Positions 1-6,164 of a stretch of 10,287 nucleotides of DNA are shown here, one piece after another (position 1 is the stretch's first letter; every line of letters begins with the position of its first letter). The notes beneath the pieces are model-generated. The model was given only the letters and a program-made list of their open reading frames with translations. It ran no database searches and was not told the DNA's origin. This stretch comes from Zygnema cylindricum (Eukaryota; Streptophyta; Zygnematophyceae; Zygnematales; Zygnemataceae). A program made the position numbers and the translations under genes. The stretch lies in assembly GCA_037447655.1 (NCBI GenBank), contig JBBHKE010001234.1, forward strand, positions 5,001 through 15,287, written 5' to 3'.

Positions 1-230
1 TTGACGTGCCAATCCAACACCCCCCCACACAGGAAAGCCGGACAAACCATCCACAATCCCGCAGGCTCCAATACCATGTTAGATTTCCTTGAAATTCGGG
101 ATTCGGCATGTCCCACACTTGGGAAAATTGAGCCGGCGTGGTGGGCCCATAACTTGAAATTCTAGGGGTTCCATTTCCCCACAGAAATTGTAGACCTAAA
201 GAAGCTTATCTAGGTTGTGCCTACTCCAAG
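1..230 (-). mobile_element. Partial TRIM-like LTR element (end of one LTR, interior, second LTR)
   Basis: Read on the minus strand this has the parts of a miniature LTR retroelement. Bases 11-19 (AATCCAACA) look like the end of one LTR; 20-76 is a short C-rich interior; 77 onward starts TGTTAGATT, the near-perfect inverse of 11-19 (8 of 9), as expected for LTR tips. Touching base 77 is GGCTCCAATACCA (64-76), the complement of a primer-binding site differing at two positions from the usual initiator-Met site. The second LTR seems to fade out near 230, where GTGCCTACTCCAA resembles GTGCCAATCCAA at 7-18. The other LTR lies mostly outside the window, so no target duplication can be checked, and the right end is approximate. 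No coding capacity is visible. Confidence 0.5.
64..76 (-). other. Primer-binding site of the first LTR element
   Basis: The minus strand reads TGGTATTGGAGCC directly against the LTR end at 77. The common plant initiator-Met site is TGGTATCAGAGC, so two central bases differ. The same two changes occur in the second element at 2430-2441. Confidence 0.5.
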
Positions 231-495
231 TTGATACAAACCCAAATGATTGACACCTTCACAGTCAGAACTTGTATACAGCTTCACCCTTGTGAAAGAA
301 GACTTTCTGTGTGCTCAATTTCATCACTGAATGCAAAGCTTGAACATGTGTTTTGGACAACATTCCGCACTTTGACTTTCCCTTATAATGCCACCACCAT
401 GGCAAGCAAAAACTCTAACCGACGACGCCCTTGTGTAGCTTGGACTCCGCTGATTCCGCAGCAAAAAGAATCTCTGAGGTTGGCCAAAGATGGCC

Positions 496-503
496 TATAA
501 ATA
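496..503 (+). promoter_or_regulatory. TATA-box candidate
   Basis: TATAAATA lies in a moderately GC-rich setting, a good match to the plant TATA consensus. A start would be expected about 30 bases downstream, near 525-535, but no following exon could be identified. The match may be chance or the remnant of a mobile-element promoter. Confidence 0.3.
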
Positions 504-576
504 CAAAAGGACACCTGGAGAGAGGCGCCTCATTCACGCTAAGTCCCTTAACTCCTACTTACACCTACCTACTACT

Positions 577-654
577 GTACCCCAGACCAATCAAAAGAGT
601 GTATAGTACAAGAAGGTACAGTGGCCGATTGTACTTATTGTACGGCCATTGTAC
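577..654. promoter_or_regulatory. Cluster of six GTAC cores with a small hairpin
   Basis: GTAC occurs at 577, 606, 616, 631, 640 and 651, six times in 78 bases where about 0.3 would be expected by chance. GTAC is the core bound by SBP/SPL-type plant factors, including the copper-response regulators of the SPL7/CRR1 group. Part of the cluster also forms an inverted repeat, TGGCCG (622-627) with CGGCCA (643-648). Binding is inferred only from the motif. Confidence 0.3.
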
Positions 655-726
655 AAGTGGTTGACACTTGTCAGCTTGGGAGCCATCGTTCCTCCTCCCA
701 TCTTTTCCGGCGTTCAATGATGTGGC

Positions 727-736
727 GCCACGTGGC
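727..736. promoter_or_regulatory. Palindromic G-box
   Basis: GCCACGTGGC is a perfect 10-base palindrome with the CACGTG core at 729-734, the classic binding site of plant bZIP and bHLH factors. It sits about 0.9 kb upstream of the candidate leader at 1640. Confidence 0.4.
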
Positions 737-861
737 AAAGCGCGCCGCTATGTCCGAAAGCCGCCAAAGATTCATTCGGGTTTGGCGAGGGCGACGTCTT
801 CCGTCCGATCATGTATTTTACACGGTTAAATTCGCGTCCGCGAGCGCTGTTTGACTATAGA

Positions 862-874
862 TGACGTTTCGTCA
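862..874. promoter_or_regulatory. TGACG inverted pair
   Basis: TGACGTTTCGTCA holds two inverted TGACG cores separated by three bases, the type of site recognised by TGA-class bZIP dimers. A further short palindrome, ACGCATGCGT, lies at 934-943. Both are motif matches only. Confidence 0.3.
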
Positions 875-950
875 ATTTTGGTTTCTTTAAGTGAAAGTGA
901 CATTTGCGTAACACTTTAATTAATCACCAAACCACGCATGCGTATCGTTT

Positions 951-1025
951 CGTTAATGCCTTAATGGATAAGGCGTTCTGTAAATGACTATACTTAGGTT
1001 CAAATCCCGTGTAGGGCAACATTTT
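951..1025 (+). ncRNA. Decayed tRNA-Arg-like Pol III unit (tRNA pseudogene or SINE head)
   Basis: The D-arm region GCCTTAATGGATAAGGC (958-974) closely resembles that of plant tRNA-Arg, with a GCCT/AGGC stem and one extra loop base. A perfect box B, GGTTCAAATCC, follows at 997-1007, about 30 bases after box A, and TTTT lies at 1022-1025. The acceptor stem does not pair and the T stem is weak, so this is not a working tRNA. It may still recruit Pol III, or be the head of a short interspersed element, although no second copy is seen in the window. Confidence 0.5.
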
Positions 1026-1640
1026 GGTAATCTATCAACCATGGTGACTCTCTCTCTCTCTTCACTCTAGAGTCTAAATTAAGAAGTGAATATTAATTAA
1101 ATATTTTCAACACTAACATCTACACCATTTGCGCCAATTTCTGGACCGGTCCTACTTTTAAACGGGGCATGTATAACCTTTGGGGCCACTTTTTGGCAAA
1201 CCAAAGCTTACTTTTGTGTGACTCTTGTAGTCTCCAAAAGTTTTTTTTCAGTTTTACCCCTTTTGTAAATAGGTTTTACCCCTTTCAGTTTTACCATTGT
1301 AATTTTTGCAATAAAGACTAAAATCAAAAGCACTTTTAAAGTTTTACCTCGTCCGATGTGGTCGCAGTCGCGGTCGCTATCGCTGTCGTAAGATTTCGTA
1401 ACCGACAACCAAAGGTCTATGATTTTAAAGCGAAGATGCCACCTAGCAAAAGCACACCTTTTACTGTGTACTATTAATTTGAATAGTGCGATCGCTCTAT
1501 AAATCTGCGGCTGTGTATGGTACTCTGTGCTTTTGTATCGCATTGTTGTTGATATTGCCATGGGATTTAGTGCAGACTTCATCCGCAAAGCTCCATTCCA
1601 ATTTGCAGTTTTGCGCACTAGTTGCAAAATTTTGTCCTTC
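1026..1640. other. Intergenic stretch with small simple repeats
   Basis: No gene is supported. A short CT run (1046-1057) is framed by GACTCT/AGAGTC, a GTTTTACCCCTTT-like word recurs between 1247 and 1302, and a GTCGC-rich patch lies at 1360-1388. A 139-codon open frame on the minus strand (1208-1627) shows no recognisable domain and is treated as chance. Confidence 0.4.
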
Positions 1641-1649
1641 CGCCTCTAT

Positions 1650-1657
1650 TAGGGTTT
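1650..1657 (+). promoter_or_regulatory. Telo-box in a pyrimidine-rich leader
   Basis: TAGGGTTT is followed by a pyrimidine-rich stretch (about 1658-1720). Telo-boxes near the start site are common in plant housekeeping genes, especially those for translation and RNA factors. It supports a transcription start close by on the plus strand. Confidence 0.4.
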
Positions 1658-1820
1658 CGCTCTGTCATCTACTGTACTTTCTGTCCACTCAATCTTTAAC
1701 ATATTTTCCTCTTTTCCTCACATAATTACTCGAGTGGCTCTGTATTATGTTGATCCTTCACTTCTCTTTATTCCACAACGGAGAATTTGCTCTTACCATT
1801 ATCATTTTTTTCATTTGCAG

Positions 1821-1924
1821 GATTTCATAAGTCTTTTATTTCTGATTGCCCGTTTGTTTAAACCTAGAAATTCAGAAAGATGTCGAAGGGCCGGAAAGGT
1901 GGTACGGATGCGGTGAACTTTTAA
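1821..1924 (+). CDS. Candidate 5' leader exon and first coding exon
   Basis: A strong 3' splice site, T-rich then ATTTGCAG, ends at 1820. An AT-rich leader follows, then ATG at 1880 in a good plant context (AAAGATGTCG). The frame gives MSKGRKGGTDAVNF and stops at 1922. A basic, glycine-rich start of this kind is typical of small nuclear or RNA-associated proteins. A 5' splice site could cut it before the stop, for example GTGAAC at 1913. By position and strand it could be the first exon of the CIR1/RP9-like gene whose exons lie at 4677-5461, with the intervening intron enlarged by repeats and the TRIM, but no sequence evidence links them. It may equally be a separate small gene. Confidence 0.3.
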
Positions 1925-2130
1925 ACTGAAGTCTGAAACAACTTGGTCTCATAATTATCTTCACCAAAAACCATCGCATCCTCTCTCTTACTCCAACCAG
2001 TAAAGCTGCAAGCGGACGTTGCAAAAGAGGTCCGTTTTTACTAGTTTATGTCGTTTTGGAGTGGTATGTTCCTTGAGGAATTGTCATCATTATTGATTTT
2101 TTTCTGCTTCTCAGCTGTTCGGGGCGTTTG

Positions 2131-2377
2131 TGTTGAGGATCGGTGATATTAGACATGTCGCATGGGCGCCAAAGTGAAAACTTTAGAAAATGGCCAAGTC
2201 AGGGATCATACCCGGGGCCTTGTGTTAGCCGTGCACTAGCTCTACCAACTGAGCTACCCAGCCGATTGTGCATGCAAGCGCCTGAAACCGAATTTACGGT
2301 AATGAACGGCGCACTAGCGTAACCAGCATTTACTGCGATACACACGGGTGGAGTCTGAAGTGGACATTCCTCCAACA
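2131..2377 (-). repeat. 3' LTR of the TRIM
   Basis: This 247-bp terminal repeat lies downstream in the element's own orientation. It holds tRNA-like domain A (2192-2263). Its outer flank is the target duplication copy at 2126-2130. Confidence 0.9.
2192..2263 (-). ncRNA. tRNA-like domain A in the 3' LTR
   Basis: Read on the minus strand, the 72 nt fit canonical tRNA spacing exactly: 7-nt acceptor strand, 2-nt linker, GCTC/GAGC D stem with AGTTGGTA loop, 5-7-5 anticodon arm, 5-nt variable loop, 5-7-5 T arm, 7-nt acceptor strand. GGCTGGG pairs with CTTGGCC along all seven positions if G-U pairs are allowed. The D arm matches the TAGCTCAGTTGG form of box A. Box B is damaged in this copy (GGTATGATCC), the anticodon stem pairs only at its middle three positions, and base 33 is not U, so it should not work in translation. 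TTTT follows one base after the domain, at 2190-2187. Confidence 0.75.
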
Positions 2378-2388
2378 CGCCCCCTCAC
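2378..2388 (-). other. Polypurine-like tract of the TRIM
   Basis: The minus strand reads GTGAGGGGGCG directly before the 3' LTR. The position and G-richness fit a plus-strand priming site, although the T at its second base and the C near its end make it imperfect. Confidence 0.5.
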
Positions 2389-2429
2389 GATGTACTCCAT
2401 CTCGTGTGGCTTGCCAACGCCCCCCCCTA

Positions 2430-2441
2430 GCTCCAATACCA
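2430..2441 (-). other. TRIM primer-binding site
   Basis: The minus strand reads TGGTATTGGAGC immediately next to the LTR. It matches the initiator-Met site TGGTATCAGAGC at 10 of 12 positions, and the terminal TGG pairs with the tRNA CCA end. The identical variant is found at 65-76 in the first element. Confidence 0.75.
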
Positions 2442-2688
2442 TGTTGAGGATTGGCGATATTCAACATATCGCATGGGCGCCAAAGTGAAAACTTTGGAAA
2501 ATGGCCAAGCTAGGGATCGAACCCGGTACCTTGTGTTAGCCGTACAGTAGCTCTACCAATTGAGCTACCATGCCGATTGTGCATGCAAGTGCGTGAAACC
2601 GAATATACGGCAATGAACGGCGCACTGGCATAACCAGCATTTACTGCGATACACACTTGTGGAGTCCGAAGTGGACATTCCTCCTACA
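2442..2688 (-). repeat. 5' LTR of the TRIM
   Basis: This 247-bp terminal repeat is the same length as its partner. It holds tRNA-like domain B (2503-2574) and is bordered by the primer-binding site on its inner side and the target duplication at 2689-2693 on its outer side. Confidence 0.9.
2503..2574 (-). ncRNA. tRNA-like domain B in the 5' LTR, with intact box A and box B
   Basis: The same 72-nt layout as domain A. Box A is TAGCTCAATTGG (2567-2556) and box B is GGTTCGATCCC (2523-2513); both match the Pol III internal promoter consensus and are about 32 bases apart. TTTT, a minimal Pol III terminator, lies one base past the domain at 2501-2498. The acceptor pairing is weaker than in copy A. 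Because this is the 5' LTR, a Pol III transcript would start near 2575-2585 and end near 2498, giving a short RNA that does not reach the primer-binding site. Confidence 0.75.
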
Positions 2689-2749
2689 GTTTGTACCCGA
2701 AGAAGCAAATGAGATTTTTTAGGTTTTGCAAAGTATGGTCTGCCATGTC

Positions 2750-3125
2750 ATGGACCCATGCCCACTACATCATGGCGCATCATATCTCATCACATCATAT
2801 AAGATTCCAATACATCGCATAACATATCATGAATTCTGATCAAATCGTATTGCATCACATCACATAACATCGTTACACATCACATCGCAGCATATTGTAT
2901 CTCGTAACATAAGGTTGCATTACATCACATCATGTTTAATCACACCACATAATTTTCATCACATCATATTGCATCATATCACATCATATTGCATTGCATC
3001 GCACCATGTTGCATTATGTCACATAATAGTTCATTACATCACATCACAATATTTACCATCACCTATTACATTAAAACGCATCGCATATCATTGCCCAACC
3101 TTCAATGACATCTCATCACATATAT
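2750..3125. repeat. Degenerate CATCA/CATAA pentamer array
   Basis: Words such as CATCA, CATAA, CATTG and CATCG recur at roughly five-base spacing for about 375 bases, with many point changes and phase slips. It is an old, decayed microsatellite. The 70-codon open frame inside it (2915-3127) is low-complexity histidine-, isoleucine- and serine-rich sequence and is not a gene. Confidence 0.8.
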
Positions 3126-3460
3126 GATGTCGCATGACAATGATGCCTTTACATTATGTCTTAGTATAAAAAAGCACCATACCATTCCATGTATTCTTAG
3201 TTATGTGTTTCCACCATGTTGGGATCTGCCTGTAGTTTTCTCAAGAGGAAGATTTTTTCAAGCAGGCTGCAATTCTTTCTGAAAAAAATAATGAAAAGGT
3301 ATGCAACTCCGAGCATCCCTGTTTTTCCCTTTTCATTCCTTTTCTTCCCTTTTTCCCTGTTTTTTTGGGTTGCGAATCACTTTTGTGCATGTTGAAAGAA
3401 AAGTAGCTTTACAAGTTTAATATGGGCACAATAAACCGTATGACTTGAGAACTGTCAAAC
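3126..3460. other. Gene-free stretch between two repeat arrays
   Basis: No exon, RNA gene or element was recognised. It contains T-rich runs, including repeated TTTTCCCTTTTC-like words at 3320-3365, and probably belongs to an intron or intergenic region. Confidence 0.35.
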
Positions 3461-4105
3461 ATCTCAGTATTGTTTTTTGTACGTCACTATTTTTTACTTT
3501 GAATATATGAAGTTCTGCTATAAGATTTTAAATTTTTTATTAGTTCTTTGTACATTCTGAATTGTTTTACTAAGAATACATAAGCTTTGTGAGAAGAATA
3601 TAGGAGTATTTATTGTCTTTTTGTAAACGTTCAGTATTGTTTTTTGTACATCCATATTTTTTTACTTCGAATATATGAAGCTCTGCTATAAGATTATGGA
3701 AATTATTATTTGTTCTTTGTACATTCATAATTCTTTTACTAAGAATATATAAGCTCTGTGATAAGATTATAGGAGTTTTTATTGTCTTTTTGAAAAAGTT
3801 CAGTATTGTCTATGCAAACATCCGTATTCTTTTACTTTGAATATATGAAGCTCTGCTATAAGATTATGGAAATTTTTATTTGTTCTTTGTACATTCTGAA
3901 TTCTTTTTAGTAAATTTTTATTTGTTTTTTGTACATTTTGAATTCTTTTACTAAGAATGTATAAACTTATCAATTTTTATTTGTTCTTTGTACATTCTCA
4001 ATTTTTTTAATAGGAATAAATGATTATAGAAATTTTTGTACCTTGTGAATTCTTTTACTAAGAATATATAAGCTATATTATAACAGGAATTTTTATTGTA
4101 TTTTT
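3461..4105. repeat. AT-rich tandem array of 167-169 bp dimeric units
   Basis: CAGTATTG marks unit starts at 3465, 3632 and 3801, giving periods of 167 and 169 bases. Each unit has two related halves of about 83 bases, both containing a version of ACTAAGAATATATAAGCTC followed by ATAAGATTATAGG, and a T-rich TTTGTAC word. The third unit is followed by partial, rearranged half units to about 4105. No open frame spans it. Confidence 0.8.
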
Positions 4106-4530
4106 GAAAACGTTTTAGTTTACATTGGCATAGAGGGATTTTTAAACAAAATAATCAGCAAATTCAAAATAAGCAGTTACACAGTACATTTCCAGTCGTT
4201 CATGGTTTAGGTCATCTCATTCGATTGAGCTACATTAATTGCTCTGTTGTGATACCATGTAAAGACTTGACGAATTGGGAAGAGATAAAAAAAAACCTTA
4301 GATCCTCTGAATGCTTTAAATGCTCACTGAAAACCGATAGAGGGAGGAGATTATGCAACAAACATATAGAAGAACAGGGAAATAGAGATTATTTGGTGAA
4401 AGTTTTCATTCAAAAGTTGAACCATCAACTCTATTTTTGTTGGGATATTCCGATGAGATGATGGACAAGGATAGTGGGAATAGGAAAGATGATGTTCAAA
4501 TTATCTGGCAGAAGTTTGTTTTCAAAAAAA
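4106..4530. other. Region with two weak overlapping open frames
   Basis: A 78-codon frame (4225-4461) and a second frame from about 4386 to 4536 look mildly protein-like, with few rare patterns. Neither contains a motif I can name. They may be unrecognised upstream exons of the CIR1/RP9-like gene or chance frames, so they are not called as genes. Confidence 0.25.
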
Positions 4531-4536
4531 TGAATT

Positions 4537-4680
4537 TCTCTCTCTCTCTCTCTCTCTTTGTTGGGATGTTTTGAGGAAAGTGGAGGGAGAGGGAGAGGGA
4601 GAGGAAGAGGGAGAAGAAGAGAGAGAGAGAGAGTGTGAGAGAAAGAGGGAGGGGGATAGGAGAGGGAGAAGGAGAAGCGA
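4537..4680. repeat. TC run followed by a GA-rich run
   Basis: A (TC)n run at 4537-4558 is followed after a short spacer by an uninterrupted purine tract at 4582-4633, including (GGGAGA)n, and more purine-rich sequence up to the next exon. The two halves are complementary and could form a hairpin. The purine run sits where the polypyrimidine tract of a 3' splice site would be expected for the following exon. Confidence 0.8.
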
Positions 4681-5273
4681 TGCAAGCTGTGAGTTTTATG
4701 TATACAAAGCCTCCGGGCTATAATGCGGAAAGTGCCCGGGCAGCCGAGATGGCAGATGAACACCGAGCCCTTCTGAAAAAGGGAGCGCTGGCTGGGGAGA
4801 ATACTGCAGATAGGTGAGGGAGAAATGATAGGTGAGGGAGAAGAGATAGGTGAGAGAGAAGTGATAGGTGAGGGAGAAGTGAGGGAGAAGCAGAACATTG
4901 TTTGTTATTTTTTAGTGAGGGAAGGAGGGAGGGAGGGAGGGAGGGAGGGAGAGAGAGAGAGGGAGGGAGGGAGAGAGAGAGAGGGAGGGAGGGGAAGGGG
5001 AGGGGAGGTGGAAGAGAGAGAGAGGGAGGGAGGGAGGGGAGGGGGAGAGGAGGAAGGGGTGAAGGAGAGGGAGGGAGTGGGAGGTAGAACTGTTTATGCA
5101 GGCAAATGTAGAGACGGCTGGCAATCTTCAACAAAAATCAGATGTTTACGACTTTAGAGAAAGAGACATTGATGTCGGTGTTGTTAAGAAAAAAAGGAAG
5201 CCACGTGCATCGGACGTATTTGGAAGAACCATAGCATCTGCAAAGGAGTTTGCAAAGCTAGGAATGCACCAAA
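4677..5273 (+). CDS. CIR1/RP9-like nuclear protein, two exons
   Basis: Two exons join in phase. The first runs to 4813 and reads SFMYTKPPGYNAESARAAE then MADE; its 5' edge is blurred by the GA repeat, and 4677 is a lower limit. The second starts at 5158 after ACTTTAG and runs to about 5273 (5' splice site GTATATG), with KKKRKPRASDVFGRT. The 344-bp intron uses donor AG|GTGAGG; the split Arg codon (AG at 4812-4813, A at 5158) keeps the frame open. From memory of the family, plant CIR1/RP9-related proteins have a FMY-PPG-YNAES-AAE block followed by a basic stretch and PRP-DVFGR. These are nuclear proteins linked to corepressor and splicing complexes. The family's N-terminal CIR domain and CxxC zinc knuckle were not found in the window, so the gene may extend outside it, be interrupted, or be a fragment. 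Confidence 0.5.
4809..4880 (+). repeat. Four 18-bp tandem copies of a 5' splice site
   Basis: The unit GATAGGTGAGGGAGAAAT repeats at 4809, 4827, 4845 and 4863 with few changes. Each copy holds AG|GTGAGG or AG|GTGAGA, a good U1-type donor, with GT at 4814, 4832, 4850 and 4868. The first copy is the end of the coding exon. Use of any later donor would include TGA at 4815-4817 in the reading frame. Confidence 0.85.
4916..5087 (+). repeat. Homopurine tract with (GGGA)6 core in an intron
   Basis: An unbroken purine run covers 4916-5008, and a second covers 5010-5059. Six perfect GGGA units lie at 4927-4950, and more G-triplets follow, so four-run G-quadruplex motifs are present on the sense strand. 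The tract lies inside the intron 4814-5157. The long arginine/glutamate/glycine-rich plus-strand frames and proline/serine/leucine-rich minus-strand frames here are repeat translations. Confidence 0.85.
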
Positions 5274-5402
5274 GTATATGTGAGAACCTTCACCAAGTTG
5301 ATTTTGCTAGTCTCTTGTTATGTTTCACTGATCTTTGTTGTATTGATACGGTTTTGTCTTTTTTGGATCAATCGCTTCAAAGTGAAGGAGGATGTATTTT
5401 AG

Positions 5403-5461
5403 ATGTAGAGCCATTTGGTCGACAGTTAGTGTGTCATTCCAAAATTGACAATGTTTTATAA
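5403..5461 (+). CDS. Possible third exon of the CIR1/RP9-like gene
   Basis: A 3' splice site, GTATTTTAG, ends at 5402. Joined to the previous exon at 5273 it keeps the frame and reads NVEPFGRQLVCHSKIDNVL before TAA at 5459. The VEPFG motif sits where relatives have a PFG motif just before the zinc knuckle. The cysteine-rich knuckle does not follow: only one Cys is present before the stop. Either another splice site is used (for example GTGTGT near 5430) or the gene is cut short here. Confidence 0.25.
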
Positions 5462-5899
5462 CATTGTCTTTAAATTTAGGATTTGGGGAAAGAGCTATAC
5501 TTAGGATGAATGATTAATGTTGTGTTGTTGCATATAGGAATCAAGACGCGATCTCTCTTCTCCCTACTTTTTGTTACCGACCTGACTTTAACACAAAATT
5601 AGTTATTAATTATAGGTTATATGTCACAAAATATAAATTTTTATCTATTTATCACGATAAATGCGGTTTCTTTCAATGTTCATTTTTTCTTTCATTAAAT
5701 TCACCAACTTTCGGAAATAATGGCGCCGATGGTTGTTTTTTTTTCAATGTAGGATGGAGACTCAAATGTTGAAAACTGCCTATTTTATGAATATTTTTCA
5801 TCTCCTGTAAACATTGTTTCTCGCCTTTATAACTTATATTGTCGAAAGCCATTGCTACTTGACAGTACTTCTTAGGTGCGTAAATATTTGTTACCTTCT
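5462..5899. other. Gene-free stretch between the CIR1/RP9-like exons and the inverted repeat
   Basis: AT-rich sequence without recognisable exons or repeats. A search by eye for a CxxC zinc-knuckle exon found none. Weak similarity to the mirror region around 9920-9990 may mean that the inverted repeat once reached about 5820. Confidence 0.4.
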
Positions 5900-6164
5900 C
5901 GCACTCTCTCATTTGGCCGACGAGAATTTAGTTGTAGCGCCAATGCCATAAATAGTCAAACCGACTTCGAATGTAGTGCTAAAACTATATTGTATTGTGC
6001 TAGCTCGCAACTTCCTATGAATGGTCTTGTAGCTAGTCAAATCGACGGTGATCAACTAGTCAAATCGACGATGATCGACGGCACTCAATTTTTCGCGATT
6101 AGTGGAACCACCGCTAATCCTAAAACGACGATATGTTAGACAACTTTGACAAGCATAATTTCGA

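Larger units (their letters stand above)
231..950. other. Gene-free stretch with promoter-like motifs
   Basis: No convincing coding exon was found. The short open frames on the plus strand here have no recognisable motif and no coding bias. The stretch is more GC-balanced than the rest of the window and holds a TATA box, a GTAC cluster, a G-box and a TGACG palindrome, listed separately. It lies 0.7-1.4 kb upstream of the candidate transcript leader at 1640-1820, so it could be distal promoter sequence or the remains of an LTR promoter. Confidence 0.35.
2131..2688 (-). mobile_element. Complete TRIM retrotransposon with tRNA-like LTRs
   Basis: This is a 558-bp non-coding LTR element. The LTRs at 2131-2377 and 2442-2688 are both exactly 247 bp, begin TGTTGAGGA and end TCCTCC(A/T)ACA, and differ at about 27 positions by hand count (near 89% identity), so the insertion is not recent. 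The element is flanked by a perfect 5-bp target duplication, GTTTG, at 2126-2130 and 2689-2693. On the minus strand a primer-binding site abuts the 5' LTR (2688-2442) with no gap, and a G-rich polypurine-like run abuts the 3' LTR (2377-2131). The 64-bp interior encodes nothing, so movement would need enzymes from another LTR element. Each LTR carries a tRNA-like Pol III unit, listed separately. The overall plan recalls Cassandra TRIMs, which carry a 5S RNA in the LTR. Confidence 0.9.

Noticed and set aside
1208-1627. A 139-codon minus-strand open frame.
   Set aside because: No domain, no coding pattern and no splice context; part of it is antisense to a GTCGC-rich simple patch. Length alone is not enough in this sequence.
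2192-2263. Ordinary working tRNA gene.
   Set aside because: The anticodon stem pairs at only three positions, base 33 is not U, box B is damaged, and the domain sits within a matched LTR pair.
2131-2688. Retrozyme: a small LTR element with a hammerhead ribozyme.
   Set aside because: No CTGANGA core with a matching GAAA was found on either strand of the LTRs.
3461-4105. CRISPR-like array.
   Set aside because: The units are long, have no constant-repeat and unique-spacer pattern, and the setting is clearly eukaryotic.
4225-4461. A 78-codon plus-strand frame that looks mildly protein-like.
   Set aside because: No recognisable family; a second overlapping frame looks equally plausible, so neither can be supported.
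4431-5134. Several open frames on both strands rich in Ser/Pro/Leu or Arg/Glu/Gly.
   Set aside because: They are translations of CT/GA microsatellites, apart from the exon segment described at 4677-4813.
5102-5157. Exon beginning at the acceptor TATGCAG (5101) for the CIR1/RP9-like gene.
   Set aside because: Joined to the donor at 4813 it gives an immediate stop (TAG at 5108-5110). The acceptor at 5157 restores the frame.
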